Shown one piece after another: positions 34,877 to 44,457 of a DNA stretch of 64,000 nt (positions are counted from its first letter, which is position 1; each line of letters starts with the position of its first letter). The stretch lies in NCBI RefSeq assembly GCF_900110835.1, contig NZ_FOJG01000002.1:1702979-1766978 (forward strand). The letters are read 5' to 3'. Below the pieces are notes generated by a model. The model made no database searches. It was not told the origin of the DNA and saw only the letters and a list, made by a program, of their open reading frames with translations. Position numbers and translations under genes: made by a program. The stretch comes from Chitinophaga arvensicola (GTDB lineage: Bacteria; Bacteroidota; Bacteroidia; Chitinophagales; Chitinophagaceae).

Positions 34877-35737
34877 TTAATTATCACAAACGGAGCTGGC
34901 ATACGCGCCTGCGGCCATAGGAAACTCCACATCGGTATAATCGTTTTTATCCATTACCGGTGTTTGCTTATCGGACATAGCCCGTAAGTAACATCTCATT
35001 AACCGGCCGTACTCCATGATCAGGCTGGTATTAAAGCCTTTGTCCTGGATGGCAGTCATCGGGATATTAAAGTGATTACAGAGAAATAATAGTTTGGTAT
35101 TGGAAAAATCACCCAGGTAGTATTTCCCGAAAGTTGGCCACCATACCGGTTGCGGCAGGTTATCATAAAATCCGAAAGTACGGGTGACCATAGATTTATA
35201 AATCCCAGGCTGATATTCAATGTATTCCCTGGCGTAGGCGGTATCTATGCCATCACCACCGGTAAGCGTCAGGGTCAGATACAAGGGCATTTTCTTCATG
35301 ATGGCAGATTTCTTTGCCCGGATCTGCATGTTGGCAACCGATGCACCAGCCCTGATAATACAGCTTTGTTCATCTATCGTAAAATCACCTTCAGGTAAAG
35401 TAGAGGTTTTATCCACCACCACCTGGAAGCGGCGGTCGTGAGACACCGGTTGCCCCGTTACCCATACCTTTGATTCCAGTATAACCTCCGGTACTACTTC
35501 ATTCAGCAATCCCATATTTCCGATAAGGGTATCGAACTGGTTAGCGGTTTTGGCATATCTCACCGGCTGACTGTGAATACTTCCATCACTTCCGTTATAG
35601 TGTAACCAGAACGAATCTGTTCTGGAATGGAAATAGACACTGCTATTGGCATTGTACACTGCAATCGTTGATTTCTTACACGAGAAGAAGACGATGATGC
35701 CTGATATGAACAGGAGCAGGGATATTTTTTTATACAT
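34877..35737 (-). CDS. DUF4843 domain-containing lipoprotein
   Basis: A 286-residue lipoprotein (signal to IIVFFSC, Cys20) of the DUF4843 family. Characteristic early VYFHSRTDSFWLHY is followed by a long beta-sandwich region and a C-terminal segment around GFYDNLPQPVWWPTFGKYYLGD. The family is found almost only next to SusC/SusD pairs and is thought to be an extra surface lipoprotein of the uptake complex. It lies between susD and the PKD-like gene in the same operon. Confidence 0.82.
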   Translation of the reverse strand: MYKKISLLLFISGIIVFFSCKKSTIAVYNANSSVYFHSRTDSFWLHYNGSDGSIHSQPVRYAKTANQFDTLIGNMGLLNEVVPEVILESKVWVTGQPVSHDRRFQVVVDKTSTLPEGDFTIDEQSCIIRAGASVANMQIRAKKSAIMKKMPLYLTLTLTGGDGIDTAYAREYIEYQPGIYKSMVTRTFGFYDNLPQPVWWPTFGKYYLGDFSNTKLLFLCNHFNIPMTAIQDKGFNTSLIMEYGRLMRCYLRAMSDKQTPVMDKNDYTDVEFPMAAGAYASSVCDN

Positions 35738-35760
35738 CTCAATAATTTAAAAATCAGCAA

Positions 35761-37146
35761 TTAATTACCTGGTGTATGAATGACTAACTCATCACGCGGA
35801 ACCGGTACTACGTAATCCTTTGCAGTCATGTTTCTCATTGCCGTAGCCACGCTGTTGTTGCAATCAGGAATGGAACCGGCAAACGTTCTTTTATAATAGA
35901 AGAACAGTTGTCCTTCCCCAAAAAACTCTTTTGCATATTCTTTCCCTATTTCTATCTGCAGATCACCTGTTGTTCCGGCCATCGCATTACGTGCTTCCCG
36001 GATGGTATTGAGGTAAGTCCATCCCGAAGCCATATCCGGCGAGGTTTCAGCAGCGATCAGGTAACATTCGGATGCCCTGATAACCGGTACCATCGTACCT
36101 TTTGCATATTTGAAAAATAGTTTGAAACTATAGGAACCATCCGGCGCCGTATTCCAGATAGCCGTACTCATTCTCACATCTCCCGAATTATTTTCATAGC
36201 AGAGATTCAACCGGTCATCTTTAGGATAGAGTATTCTCCAGTCTACCGGAATCACATAACTGAAATAGGTATTATAGCTGTTGATCAGTTTCTGGTTCTG
36301 TATACAAAACACTACGTCTCCACTGAGTGCGGGATCCCTGGCTGCATCTGTAGGTTTGGAGCCATTGAACGGATATAACGCGGGCTGGGCCTGGATCACT
36401 TCTTTTGCACAGGCAAAAGCATCCGGTTTGTTGCCGCGATAGAGGAACATTCTTGCCTGCAAAGTAGTTGCTGCATAGTAGTTCATCTTTTTGTTAAAAG
36501 CAGTCGTGGAATCCGGTGTAACCAATAACTTCCTGGCAATCTCATTATCGCGCAGCAGTGAATCCATGAAGTTATTCGCCCGCATATAATCTTTCGGCGT
36601 TTTTGAATAACTGCTGTAGTAGGGAATGGCGTACTGCGTGGAGTCGGCCGACTTATACACCGGACCAAAAGTACGCAGCAGGTCGAAGTACAGAAAGGTT
36701 CTCAGCGCCAGTGCCTGCCCTTTAACAAGACGGTAATTATTACCGGTAAAGACATCTTTGCGCCTGTCTATCTGATCAAGGATCAGGTTCAGATTGGCAA
36801 TCATCGTATAGCCACCGGACCAGATAGCAGACATATATCCCTGAGTTTTGCTATCATCGTAAGAAAAAGAAGCGACCGTTTTAAATGGTGCATTCACTCC
36901 TCCTGTTCCCTGGTAGTAACGTTGGCCCAGCAGTTCCATGACTACCATGTTGGTAGTGCCTCCATAATTCTTCTGATCGGCCATTGTGAGATAGATACCA
37001 TTCAGATGTTCCATAAAACCGGATTCGGTGTTATATGCTTCATCCGCCAGCACCGATGTTTCCGGCTTTACATCCAGGTATTTACTACAGCCGGATAAAA
37101 CGGCCAGTAGTGCTATGATGTAACAATGAAAGTTAAATTTCTTCAT
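35761..37146 (-). CDS. RagB/SusD family nutrient-binding lipoprotein
   Basis: A 461-residue outer-membrane lipoprotein (lipobox VLSGC, Cys20, then SKYLDVKPE). SusD features are the TPR-like helical half with ALRTFLYFDLLRTFGPVY (the SusD LR..FDLLR motif) and the C-terminal FFGEGQLFFYYKRT followed by YVVPVPRDEL. It forms the lid of the SusC-SusD pedal-bin transporter. It starts 12 bp after the susC stop and is co-transcribed. It is shorter than average SusD but has no visible break. Confidence 0.93.
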   Translation of the reverse strand: MKKFNFHCYIIALLAVLSGCSKYLDVKPETSVLADEAYNTESGFMEHLNGIYLTMADQKNYGGTTNMVVMELLGQRYYQGTGGVNAPFKTVASFSYDDSKTQGYMSAIWSGGYTMIANLNLILDQIDRRKDVFTGNNYRLVKGQALALRTFLYFDLLRTFGPVYKSADSTQYAIPYYSSYSKTPKDYMRANNFMDSLLRDNEIARKLLVTPDSTTAFNKKMNYYAATTLQARMFLYRGNKPDAFACAKEVIQAQPALYPFNGSKPTDAARDPALSGDVVFCIQNQKLINSYNTYFSYVIPVDWRILYPKDDRLNLCYENNSGDVRMSTAIWNTAPDGSYSFKLFFKYAKGTMVPVIRASECYLIAAETSPDMASGWTYLNTIREARNAMAGTTGDLQIEIGKEYAKEFFGEGQLFFYYKRTFAGSIPDCNNSVATAMRNMTAKDYVVPVPRDELVIHTPGN

Positions 37147-37157
37147 AAACAGTATTT

Positions 37158-40100
37158 TTAGAAAGTAGCATTAAGGGAAAAAGAGACAGACCTTGCGTAA
37201 GGGTAATCGAGGCCTCTTTCGCGTTGAATGGTAGACAGGCGGAAGATCTCATTCATATAACCGGTTACCCGCAAACCCTGCATACCGGCCTTTTTCAGCC
37301 ATGGTGCGCCATAGAAATCGTATCCGAAGGAAATGGATTCCCCACTGAGGGCATTTTCTTTCTGGATAAAACGGGAAGACATTGGTGTATAGGTGATACT
37401 TCCGGCGCCATCAACTGTTCCGAGATATTTAAAGGGCACCACATCACCCGGCTTCTGCCAATGACCGTACAGGGCTCTTTTGTCAAGATTGGAAGTGAAC
37501 ATCTGACTGGAGTTAATATTTTCCGCCTTCGTATACAATGCACTATTGAACTGGTAAGAGTTGAGGATATAGCGCATATTCAGACTGGCAGTAAATCCAC
37601 CCCACTGGAAGCTGGTACCGACCACCCCTTGTATAGTGGGTTGTGAATTGCCAACCTTAACGATATCTCTTTCATTGTAAGTGAAAGTGGGCATACCTTC
37701 TTTCGTCAGGAAAATTTCTCTTCCCGTACCAGGATCAATACCAAGAGAACGTACCGCCCACAGATCATCCGGGTGTGCGCCATCGCGGTAGCGTTGCAGG
37801 GTAGCGTTGTTACTGGCCATATCATGCCTTAGACTATCGGAACCATTTGCGCTCTGATTCTTACCATTGAGAATATCGAGTGAATTACCGATACCACCAT
37901 AGGTAGCATTGTAATGTCCGCCACTTACATTCACCCGCCAGTAGATCCTGTCTTTGGGAATGCTGATCACGGTACCGATTAAAGTAAAATCTATACCCTG
38001 TGTGCGCAGGTTACCGATATTGATCATCTGTGTAGAAGACCCTACAGACGGGGCATTTGGCAAAGACACCACCAATGGATCGGTAAATTTATCATAGATA
38101 TTCAGGGTGGCGCTGAGCCGGTCTTTAAACAGGCGGCCTTCAAAACCGATGGTTTTATTTAATGTCTTCTGCCAGGCCAGGTCCGGATTCCCCCAGGTGC
38201 CCACTACCAGACCACTGCCATTATCATTGATCATGGATCCGTAGTAATTAAGGGTGGTAAAGGAATTATAGCTACCGAAGCTCTGGTTACCGGGGTTACC
38301 GATACTTGCGCGCAGCTGCATATAGCTGATAATACTGCTCTGCTTCATGAATGCTTCATTATGCAGGTTCCAGGCGAGTCCTACTGTCCAGGTATCCGTA
38401 AAACGCCTGTTGCTGCCAAATACAGAAGAGCCGTCTTTACGATAGTTGAAATCAAACATATACCTGCGGTCGTAGCCGTAGTGGAAGTTGGCAAAACCGC
38501 TCATAGCGCGGGTTACATTCCTTCCATAGGAAGGTTTTTCTCCTTCCGGGTATTCCGTACCCAGGGAAGGCGACAGGAAAGAGCCTGCGGGGAAACCTGT
38601 TACGCTGTAGGCATTGAAGACATTCGTGGTATTATCTATCTGGAAACCGGGAACTATATTTACTTCATGTTTGCCGTTGAATACTTGTCCGTAGCTTCCC
38701 TGTAGAAATCCCTGGTAAAAGAAATTATCATTTTTTGAATTGCTGTACAATCCACGCTGAGTGACATCTTTGTTATCAAACTCCGAATTCTGCGGCGCAC
38801 GTAATATTTCTGTGGAAGTATTGTTCTTTGTCACAGCGAAACGTGCATCAAAACGCAGATATTTTGTAGCCTGGTAGAAAGCGGAAAAACGGTTGCTGAT
38901 CTGCAGGTTGTTGGTTTCATTTTTATTGGGCAATCCAATCTGGTATAGAGGATTGGGCGTTCTTTCGTAAGTCGGTGGATTACCGGTGTTGTAATTCGCG
39001 ATCGATTCCAGGTACTTTGCGGTATCGGCCACGAAATAAGGCATCGCTGTTACATACTGAGAATAACTGCCATAGGGCGATTCCGTTGCTTTATAGGAAG
39101 TCAGCAATAATTTGTTGGTAAAGGAAAATTTCCCGGTGCGGTACATCAGGTCGATGTTGGCATTGCCGGTATTTCTGCCGGAACCTTTCATCACGCCGGG
39201 TGTCTGGCCGTATTTGAGGCCCAGGCCATACCTGAATTTATGATCTCCCCCATCTACATAAATGGAGTAATTCTGGGAGTAAGCGGTAGGTACCAGCGGA
39301 GCGCCCATCCAGTAAGTATTTACGCCTCGCTGTACGTTACTCAGCCGGCGGTTATAGATCGAATCCAGGCGGATGCGGTCTTCCATTTTATCGGTAGGTG
39401 CACTGTACACGCCTACCTGTTTCTGGAACTGTAATATTTCCGCTGCGTCCATCATGTTATAATCATGCAGATCAGCGAAAGAGAGACTGTTATCGGTAGT
39501 AAAAGAGAGACTCATTTTACCATTGCGGGGCAATTTCGTTTCCACCACCACTACTCCATTGGCGGCTTTGGAGCCATACAGCGCCGTAGATGCAGCATCT
39601 TTCAGGATCGTGATGGATGCCACGCGGTTCATATCGAGGCCGATAATGGTAGCGAGATCTGTTTCAAAACCATCCATGATGAATAACGGTTGGTTCGGAT
39701 CGTTCTTCAACTGGTCGGTAGCGCCAATCATGCTTGTTTTCCCCTGGATAGAAAGATTGGGCATCACATTGGGGTTGGAACCGGCGAGGTTATTTTCCAT
39801 TACCAGGAAAGACGGATCCAGCGTGCGTAAACTCTGCACAATGTTTTGGTTTCCGATGGTTTTCAGTTGCTCTCCGGTGTATACTGAATAGGATCCTGTA
39901 AAACTTTCTTTCTTACGGGAAAAGATACCCGTAGATACGGTGACTTCACTGATCTGCTGTGGCAGTACCTTCATCTTCACATCCAGTGTGGTACGGCCAT
40001 TCAGCCGGATCTCCTGGGTTTCAAAGCCTACCATTCTCACGAGGATCACCGCTCCTTCCGGTAGCTGTTTTAACTCAAAAGTACCGTCGGCGGCAGTAAG

Positions 40101-40565
40101 CGCTCCCCTGGCAGTACCTTTCAGCACTATGCTGACACCGGGAATGGGTTCATTTTTTTCGTTAGTAATCCTACCCCTGAGATCTGATAATGCAGGGGCG
40201 TCCTCTTTAAACGACACCGGGGCCGTTTGTGCTGCCTTTATAAAGACCGCCTTTTTATCGGCTTTGATCACAAAGGTCAGCGGTAATCCTTTCAGACAGG
40301 CTTCCAGTGCATCTTCCAGGGAAGCGTTCCGGATGTTTACACTCACTGGCTGCATTTTGTCGAGCAGTTGCTGATCCCAGAAAAAGGAATAGCCTGTTTG
40401 CTGACGGATCTGGCTGAATACCTTCGGCAGGGGGCTATTGGTGGTGGTAATACTCACCCCCTGCGAGAAGGCCGCAGCGCTGATCTGTAACGTGGCCGCC
40501 AGTAGTAACATAGCAGTCATTCTCATAACTAACAGCAGTTTGGTTGATGATGGCATAGTGGTCAT
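37158..40565 (-). CDS. SusC/RagA family TonB-linked outer membrane receptor with STN domain
   Basis: A 1135-residue receptor; ATG 40565 (MTTMPSSTK) precedes a signal ending near AAAFSQG. In order: STN signalling domain (about residues 45-105, LPKVFSQIRQQTGYSFFW); carboxypeptidase-regulatory-like domain (about 125-200, GRITNEKNEPIPGVSIVLKG); plug with ASITILKDAASTALYGSKAA (SusC signature); and the 22-strand barrel ending in an aromatic residue (SVSFSLNATF). The STN indicates signalling to the adjacent FecR/sigma pair, which sits upstream on the same strand. Its cargo is unknown, since no hydrolase is in the locus. Confidence 0.95.
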   Translation of the reverse strand: MTTMPSSTKLLLVMRMTAMLLLAATLQISAAAFSQGVSITTTNSPLPKVFSQIRQQTGYSFFWDQQLLDKMQPVSVNIRNASLEDALEACLKGLPLTFVIKADKKAVFIKAAQTAPVSFKEDAPALSDLRGRITNEKNEPIPGVSIVLKGTARGALTAADGTFELKQLPEGAVILVRMVGFETQEIRLNGRTTLDVKMKVLPQQISEVTVSTGIFSRKKESFTGSYSVYTGEQLKTIGNQNIVQSLRTLDPSFLVMENNLAGSNPNVMPNLSIQGKTSMIGATDQLKNDPNQPLFIMDGFETDLATIIGLDMNRVASITILKDAASTALYGSKAANGVVVVETKLPRNGKMSLSFTTDNSLSFADLHDYNMMDAAEILQFQKQVGVYSAPTDKMEDRIRLDSIYNRRLSNVQRGVNTYWMGAPLVPTAYSQNYSIYVDGGDHKFRYGLGLKYGQTPGVMKGSGRNTGNANIDLMYRTGKFSFTNKLLLTSYKATESPYGSYSQYVTAMPYFVADTAKYLESIANYNTGNPPTYERTPNPLYQIGLPNKNETNNLQISNRFSAFYQATKYLRFDARFAVTKNNTSTEILRAPQNSEFDNKDVTQRGLYSNSKNDNFFYQGFLQGSYGQVFNGKHEVNIVPGFQIDNTTNVFNAYSVTGFPAGSFLSPSLGTEYPEGEKPSYGRNVTRAMSGFANFHYGYDRRYMFDFNYRKDGSSVFGSNRRFTDTWTVGLAWNLHNEAFMKQSSIISYMQLRASIGNPGNQSFGSYNSFTTLNYYGSMINDNGSGLVVGTWGNPDLAWQKTLNKTIGFEGRLFKDRLSATLNIYDKFTDPLVVSLPNAPSVGSSTQMINIGNLRTQGIDFTLIGTVISIPKDRIYWRVNVSGGHYNATYGGIGNSLDILNGKNQSANGSDSLRHDMASNNATLQRYRDGAHPDDLWAVRSLGIDPGTGREIFLTKEGMPTFTYNERDIVKVGNSQPTIQGVVGTSFQWGGFTASLNMRYILNSYQFNSALYTKAENINSSQMFTSNLDKRALYGHWQKPGDVVPFKYLGTVDGAGSITYTPMSSRFIQKENALSGESISFGYDFYGAPWLKKAGMQGLRVTGYMNEIFRLSTIQRERGLDYPYARSVSFSLNATF

Positions 40566-40663
40566 GGTTGGTTCTTGATTCTTACTTTTTATCCGGCAAA
40601 TAGCAGCCACCTCCTTTTTTCAAAGGCAGCTTTCATATCGTCATTAATGTTGTTGTGCAGGCG

Positions 40664-41797
40664 CTACGGCGTCACTGTAACTGTTCTCCCCTTCAACGTG
40701 GCATGTATGCCATTCTCGTTTAAAAACTCCAGGATTACCGGCAAAGGCACCTGTTTGTCCATCAGTCCGCCGAAACGGCGGTCTGGTATTGTTCCTGTAT
40801 ATATTACATCTACGTTATACCATCTTTCCACATCGCGCAGGATGCTTTTGATATCTGCGCCACCGAACGACAGCTGCCCGTTTCTCCATGCTGCTACCTC
40901 CGTGGTATCGGCATTGCGGATACTGATGTTGTTGTTAGTGATGGCGGCCATTTTACCGGGCTGCAGGATCACCTGTTCATGGCCGTTGCTTACTTTAATG
41001 CTGCCACTGAGCAAAGTGGTTTGCTGTGCCGGTTCATTTTCATATGCTTTTATATTAAAGGCTGTACCCAGTACACTGATGGTGGTTTCCCCGGTTTTTA
41101 CGGTAAACGGTTGTTGTGGTTGCGCTGCAATCTCGAAGTAGCCTTCTCCCTTCAGGATTACCTCCCGTTCCTTGCCGGTGAAGGCTGTAGGGAAGCGCAG
41201 GGAAGAGGAAGCATTGAGCCAAACCTTTGATCCGTCGGGCAATACCAGTTTATATTGTCCGCCACGGGGTGTAGACAATACATTGAAGGCAACCGGCGCA
41301 TTGTGTGTGGTGGCCTGGTATTGCAGCTGGCCGCTTTGCTGACGGATAGCTGTTTGCTGCTGCCAGATGGTTTGTTCACCTGCGCTATCCAATGGTACCT
41401 GCGATCCGTCTGCGAGGGTGAGCACGGCTTTGTCGGTGACCATTGCTACCGGTTTGTTTACGGGAGATGGCAATGCCAGTTGCTGTCGTAGCAGCCATCC
41501 CCCACCCACTGCCGCGAGCAGCAATATCACTGCCGCTGCGCGGATTAACGGGCGTTTATAAAGCGGCACTGATTTTTTCCGCAACTGCTTTTCGCGGGTA
41601 ATAATATTATTAAAGAGTATTTCTTCTCTCTCCGCAGAGAGCAGGCTTTCCCCGGAATAATTTTCCAGCAGTTGCAGCAACGCTTCCGGCACCGGGCTTT
41701 CTGTAGCCTGCAGTTCACGGATAAACGCTTCCAGTTCTGTTGTGGTCAGTTGGTTGTCCAGGTATCCCTGCCATAATATGTTAAATCGTTCACTCAT
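40664..41797 (-). CDS. FecR family anti-sigma/transducer protein
   Basis: A 377-residue single-pass inner-membrane protein. The cytoplasmic N-terminal sigma-binding region is residues 1-80. A TM helix is near 85-107 (LIRAAAVILLLAAVGGGWLL). The periplasmic FecR domain (about 170-270: STPRGGQYKLVLPDGSKVWL; VILKGEGYFEIA; FTVKTGETTISVLGTAFNIK) is followed by a DUF4974 domain (about 305-375). It receives the signal from the STN domain of the SusC encoded downstream and controls the sigma factor encoded 100 bp upstream. Confidence 0.93.
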   Translation of the reverse strand: MSERFNILWQGYLDNQLTTTELEAFIRELQATESPVPEALLQLLENYSGESLLSAEREEILFNNIITREKQLRKKSVPLYKRPLIRAAAVILLLAAVGGGWLLRQQLALPSPVNKPVAMVTDKAVLTLADGSQVPLDSAGEQTIWQQQTAIRQQSGQLQYQATTHNAPVAFNVLSTPRGGQYKLVLPDGSKVWLNASSSLRFPTAFTGKEREVILKGEGYFEIAAQPQQPFTVKTGETTISVLGTAFNIKAYENEPAQQTTLLSGSIKVSNGHEQVILQPGKMAAITNNNISIRNADTTEVAAWRNGQLSFGGADIKSILRDVERWYNVDVIYTGTIPDRRFGGLMDKQVPLPVILEFLNENGIHATLKGRTVTVTP

Positions 41798-41897
41798 TCC
41801 TCGATATCAAAAACGCACACCTGTTAAGCATTTGTGGTGCATACGGTTATAAAGACACATATTTAAACAGGGAATACTAGCCGGCAGGAAAAAAAAT

Positions 41898-42506
41898 TTA
41901 ATTCTTTTTCCAGAGAAAGATTTCTATAGCACAAATTAATAACAAAAGCCCGCTGGCACGGGATTCCAGGAAACGCCGGATATTTTGCAGGGCCTGGGCC
42001 ATGTGATTCCGAACGGTATGTTTACTGATATGCAGGCGTTCCGCAATTTCTTCCTGGGTTAAACCTTCTTCGCGGCTGAGGCGGTAAATATGCTGCTGCT
42101 GTGTGGGCAAATGATCTATCGCCTGTTTCAGCAACTGCCCGGATTCTTTTTGCAATAAAGCCTGTTCAGGCGTGGCTGAAGTTTCGGAAAAGAAATGTAA
42201 GAGATCGTCTGTAAAATGCTGGTCGTACGATTTTTTCCGTAATTCATTAAAGATATAATTACGGGCATTGATGAAGATATAGCCACGGATATTATCTATT
42301 TCCGCCAGTGCAGCGCGGTTCAGCCAAAGCTTCAGAAAAATTTCCTGCACCATGTCTTCCGCTACTACAGCAGATTTGGTCATCATCAATGCAACAGTAT
42401 ATATATTACCGCTATACTCGTGAAAAAATTCACGAAATGCATCTTCCTGTCCTAATGCTACACGTAGTAACAGGGAATGAGTAGTATCTTTTACTGATGG
42501 CTCCAA
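41898..42506 (-). CDS. ECF RNA polymerase sigma factor
   Basis: A 202-residue sigma-70 family factor. Region 2 reads EDMVQEIFLKLWLNR; region 4 has LTQEEIAERLHISKHTVRNH. The C-terminal tail is hydrophobic (LLLLICAIEIFLW), which may tether it to membrane or FecR. The only start that keeps the N-terminal helix is TTG at 42506 (MEPSVKDTTHSLLL); the next in-frame ATG falls inside region 2. It is the first gene of the FecR-SusCD cascade and probably activates the SusC operon. Confidence 0.9.
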   Translation of the reverse strand: MEPSVKDTTHSLLLRVALGQEDAFREFFHEYSGNIYTVALMMTKSAVVAEDMVQEIFLKLWLNRAALAEIDNIRGYIFINARNYIFNELRKKSYDQHFTDDLLHFFSETSATPEQALLQKESGQLLKQAIDHLPTQQQHIYRLSREEGLTQEEIAERLHISKHTVRNHMAQALQNIRRFLESRASGLLLLICAIEIFLWKKN

Positions 42507-42716
42507 TGTCTGTCCTGCAAATAAATCGGGGATAAAAATAAAAAAAGAAAGATAAAAAACCGGAAGAATGTATACTGCCTGAATAGCAGTTGGCTACAAC
42601 CCTTTACCAGAAAGACATACAAAACATAGCGGATAATCAGATATCAAATCAATAACAGTTTTTGTCAAAATAATACTATTCCGGATGCTTATCTTTAGGC
42701 ACTAAATTATTTTGCC

Positions 42717-43304
42717 GTGGCTCAGTATGAGGAAGAAGTTTCACATGAACATAAAAGATTTGAGAACATCATCTGGGAGGGAAAAACCATTTCCGGAAGA
42801 GATTTTTATGATTGTCACTTTTACAAGTGTAGCCTGAAGGAATGTATTTTTGATGAATGTTCTTTTGATAAATGTACTTTTGAAGCCTGTGATCTGTCGT
42901 TGATCCAGTTTACAAAAACCTCCTTCAGCCGGGTGGTATTGCAGGAAACAAAGGCCATCGGTATTGCCTGGCATAATGCACGGCCGCCGCTTACAGTAGA
43001 ATTCCATCATAGCCGTATCAGTTACTCCAGCTTCTCAGGATTAAATCTGAAGAAAGGCATCTTTAAAAATTGCCAGGCAGATGAAGCCAACTTTACGGAG
43101 TGCAATTTAACACAGGCAGATTTCCGGGGCACCGACCTGGCCGGAGCACGATTTGCCCTGACGGATCTTACCCAGGCCAATTTTGTGGGTGCGCAACGTT
43201 ATGCTATTGATGTACAGGGGAATAAAATACGAAAAGCAAAATTCAGTTTACCGGATGCGCTATCGCTGCTGGATGGACTGGGTGTGGAAATTGTAGATGA
43301 ATGA
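42717..43304 (+). CDS. pentapeptide-repeat protein
   Basis: A 195-residue protein starting at GTG 42717 with no signal. Pentapeptide repeats of the A(D/N)LXX type fill residues about 30-165, such as CSLKECIFDECSFDKCTFE and DFRGTDLAGARFALTDLTQ. They form a right-handed quadrilateral beta-helix. The arrangement, with a Cys/Phe-rich first half, a short break (HNARPPLTVEFHHS) and a second half, is like the Qnr/McbG group. Those mimic DNA and protect gyrase, but function cannot be fixed here. A TATCTTTA -7-like box lies at 42690-42697. Confidence 0.85.
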   Translation: MAQYEEEVSHEHKRFENIIWEGKTISGRDFYDCHFYKCSLKECIFDECSFDKCTFEACDLSLIQFTKTSFSRVVLQETKAIGIAWHNARPPLTVEFHHSRISYSSFSGLNLKKGIFKNCQADEANFTECNLTQADFRGTDLAGARFALTDLTQANFVGAQRYAIDVQGNKIRKAKFSLPDALSLLDGLGVEIVDE

Positions 43305-43326
43305 TTTATTATACCATAAGAAATAG

Positions 43327-43360
43327 AAAATCCCGGCTAACAGCGCCGGGATTTTTTTGT
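43327..43360 (+). terminator. intrinsic terminator of the pentapeptide gene
   Basis: An 11-bp stem, AAAATCCCGGC / GCCGGGATTTT, with a 7-nt loop and a run of T residues. It is 22 bp past the stop at 43304. Confidence 0.9.
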
Positions 43361-43440
43361 GATGGTATTTCAGTGGTATAGGGAAACGGGTGCGTAAGCC
43401 AGCAGGCATACGCCGCTCATGGGTTTGGATGAAGGGCCGG

Positions 43441-43821
43441 TTATGATACAATCGGGAGTGGTTTCGTTTTGCTTTTGGAAATTCTTCTGCCCCGGAAGAA
43501 GAGGTATAAATTCAGGAAGAGCATGATGCCCAGCCAGATGAAAAATCCGCCGATGCGACCGCTGAGTATTTCCATCATAGAACGTGGATTGGAGATCGTT
43601 TCCGCGATTTTCATGATCCAGAAAGCGAAACCGATATTCAACAGGTAAAAACCGGTTTCAAATAATTTGTTGGTCGCAGCTGCCAGTTCCTGGTTGCCGT
43701 GAAAAATATCCAGCATAAACACTTTACTGTTTTTAAACAACGTGTAGGCGACCAGCCAGGTAACTGCAGTTACCACCGGCAGATAGATCATGTAGGCAAA
43801 AAAGTTGAAAGAGGGTTGCAT
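43441..43821 (-). CDS. membrane protein, paralogue of the neighbouring gene
   Basis: A 126-residue, three-helix membrane protein with a charged Arg/Lys C-terminus (FFRGRRISKSKTK). It aligns by eye with the upstream neighbour (43825-44184): both have an N-terminal YxIYL...T helix, a K/RxxRVFxL-type turn, a helix ending in GFYLLNIGFA or GYYLVNLGYA, and a last TM helix before a basic tail. It starts 4 bp after its partner's stop, so they are co-transcribed and perhaps form a heteromer. I do not recognise the family. Confidence 0.65.
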   Translation of the reverse strand: MQPSFNFFAYMIYLPVVTAVTWLVAYTLFKNSKVFMLDIFHGNQELAAATNKLFETGFYLLNIGFAFWIMKIAETISNPRSMMEILSGRIGGFFIWLGIMLFLNLYLFFRGRRISKSKTKPLPIVS

Positions 43822-43824
43822 ATA

Positions 43825-44184
43825 CTATGATTTAAGTGATGGAATGGTTTGTTTTCTTTTACTGATAAGGTAGATGACCAGCATATTAAAGCAGTGCAAT
43901 ACGGCGAGGGAAAGGAGGATCAGGCCGGTCATGGTGGTAATACTCACCAGCATTTCCGTCCAGTTGCGGATCGTATCCCAGGTACTGATCATCACTGTGG
44001 CATAACCCAGGTTCACGAGATAATATCCCACCAGTAAGATGTTATTGATGGCATCTGCCAGGCCTTTCTGTTGTTCCATCAGGCCGAGAATAAACACCCT
44101 TCCGTTGCGGTAAAACCGCCATCCCACATTCACGGTGATCAGGTAAGTGATAGCGAGATAAATCGCGTAAGCAATGGTATTCAT
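43825..44184 (-). CDS. membrane protein, first of a paralogous pair
   Basis: A 119-residue, three-helix membrane protein (MNTIAYAIYLAITYLITVNV; NNILLVGYYLVNLGYATVMI; LILLSLAVLHCFNMLVIYLI) with a basic C-terminal tail. It shares layout and several motifs with the next gene, which starts 3 bp after its stop. This suggests tandem duplication and a two-subunit membrane complex. No function is known to me. Confidence 0.65.
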   Translation of the reverse strand: MNTIAYAIYLAITYLITVNVGWRFYRNGRVFILGLMEQQKGLADAINNILLVGYYLVNLGYATVMISTWDTIRNWTEMLVSITTMTGLILLSLAVLHCFNMLVIYLISKRKQTIPSLKS

Positions 44185-44457
44185 ATGGGTTCATTTGCTT
44201 TCAGGATCAAAGGTATTTAAACTTATCGAATTTTCAAAATATTCTGAAAGTTTCTAAAGAAATGATAGTTAATAACACGATGAACGAGCAGGCAGGAGTT
44301 TGCTATATGAGTGATGTACCGGAGGGATTGGTATCTGCCGGTTTATTTACCGGCGGACCCGCAAAATAACCTTGTATCAAAATACGACTGTTGTTTACCG
44401 GCAGCAGGCAGGAAATAAAATGGATTTTCTTACTTTGTCGGAAAACCTGTTGATAGT

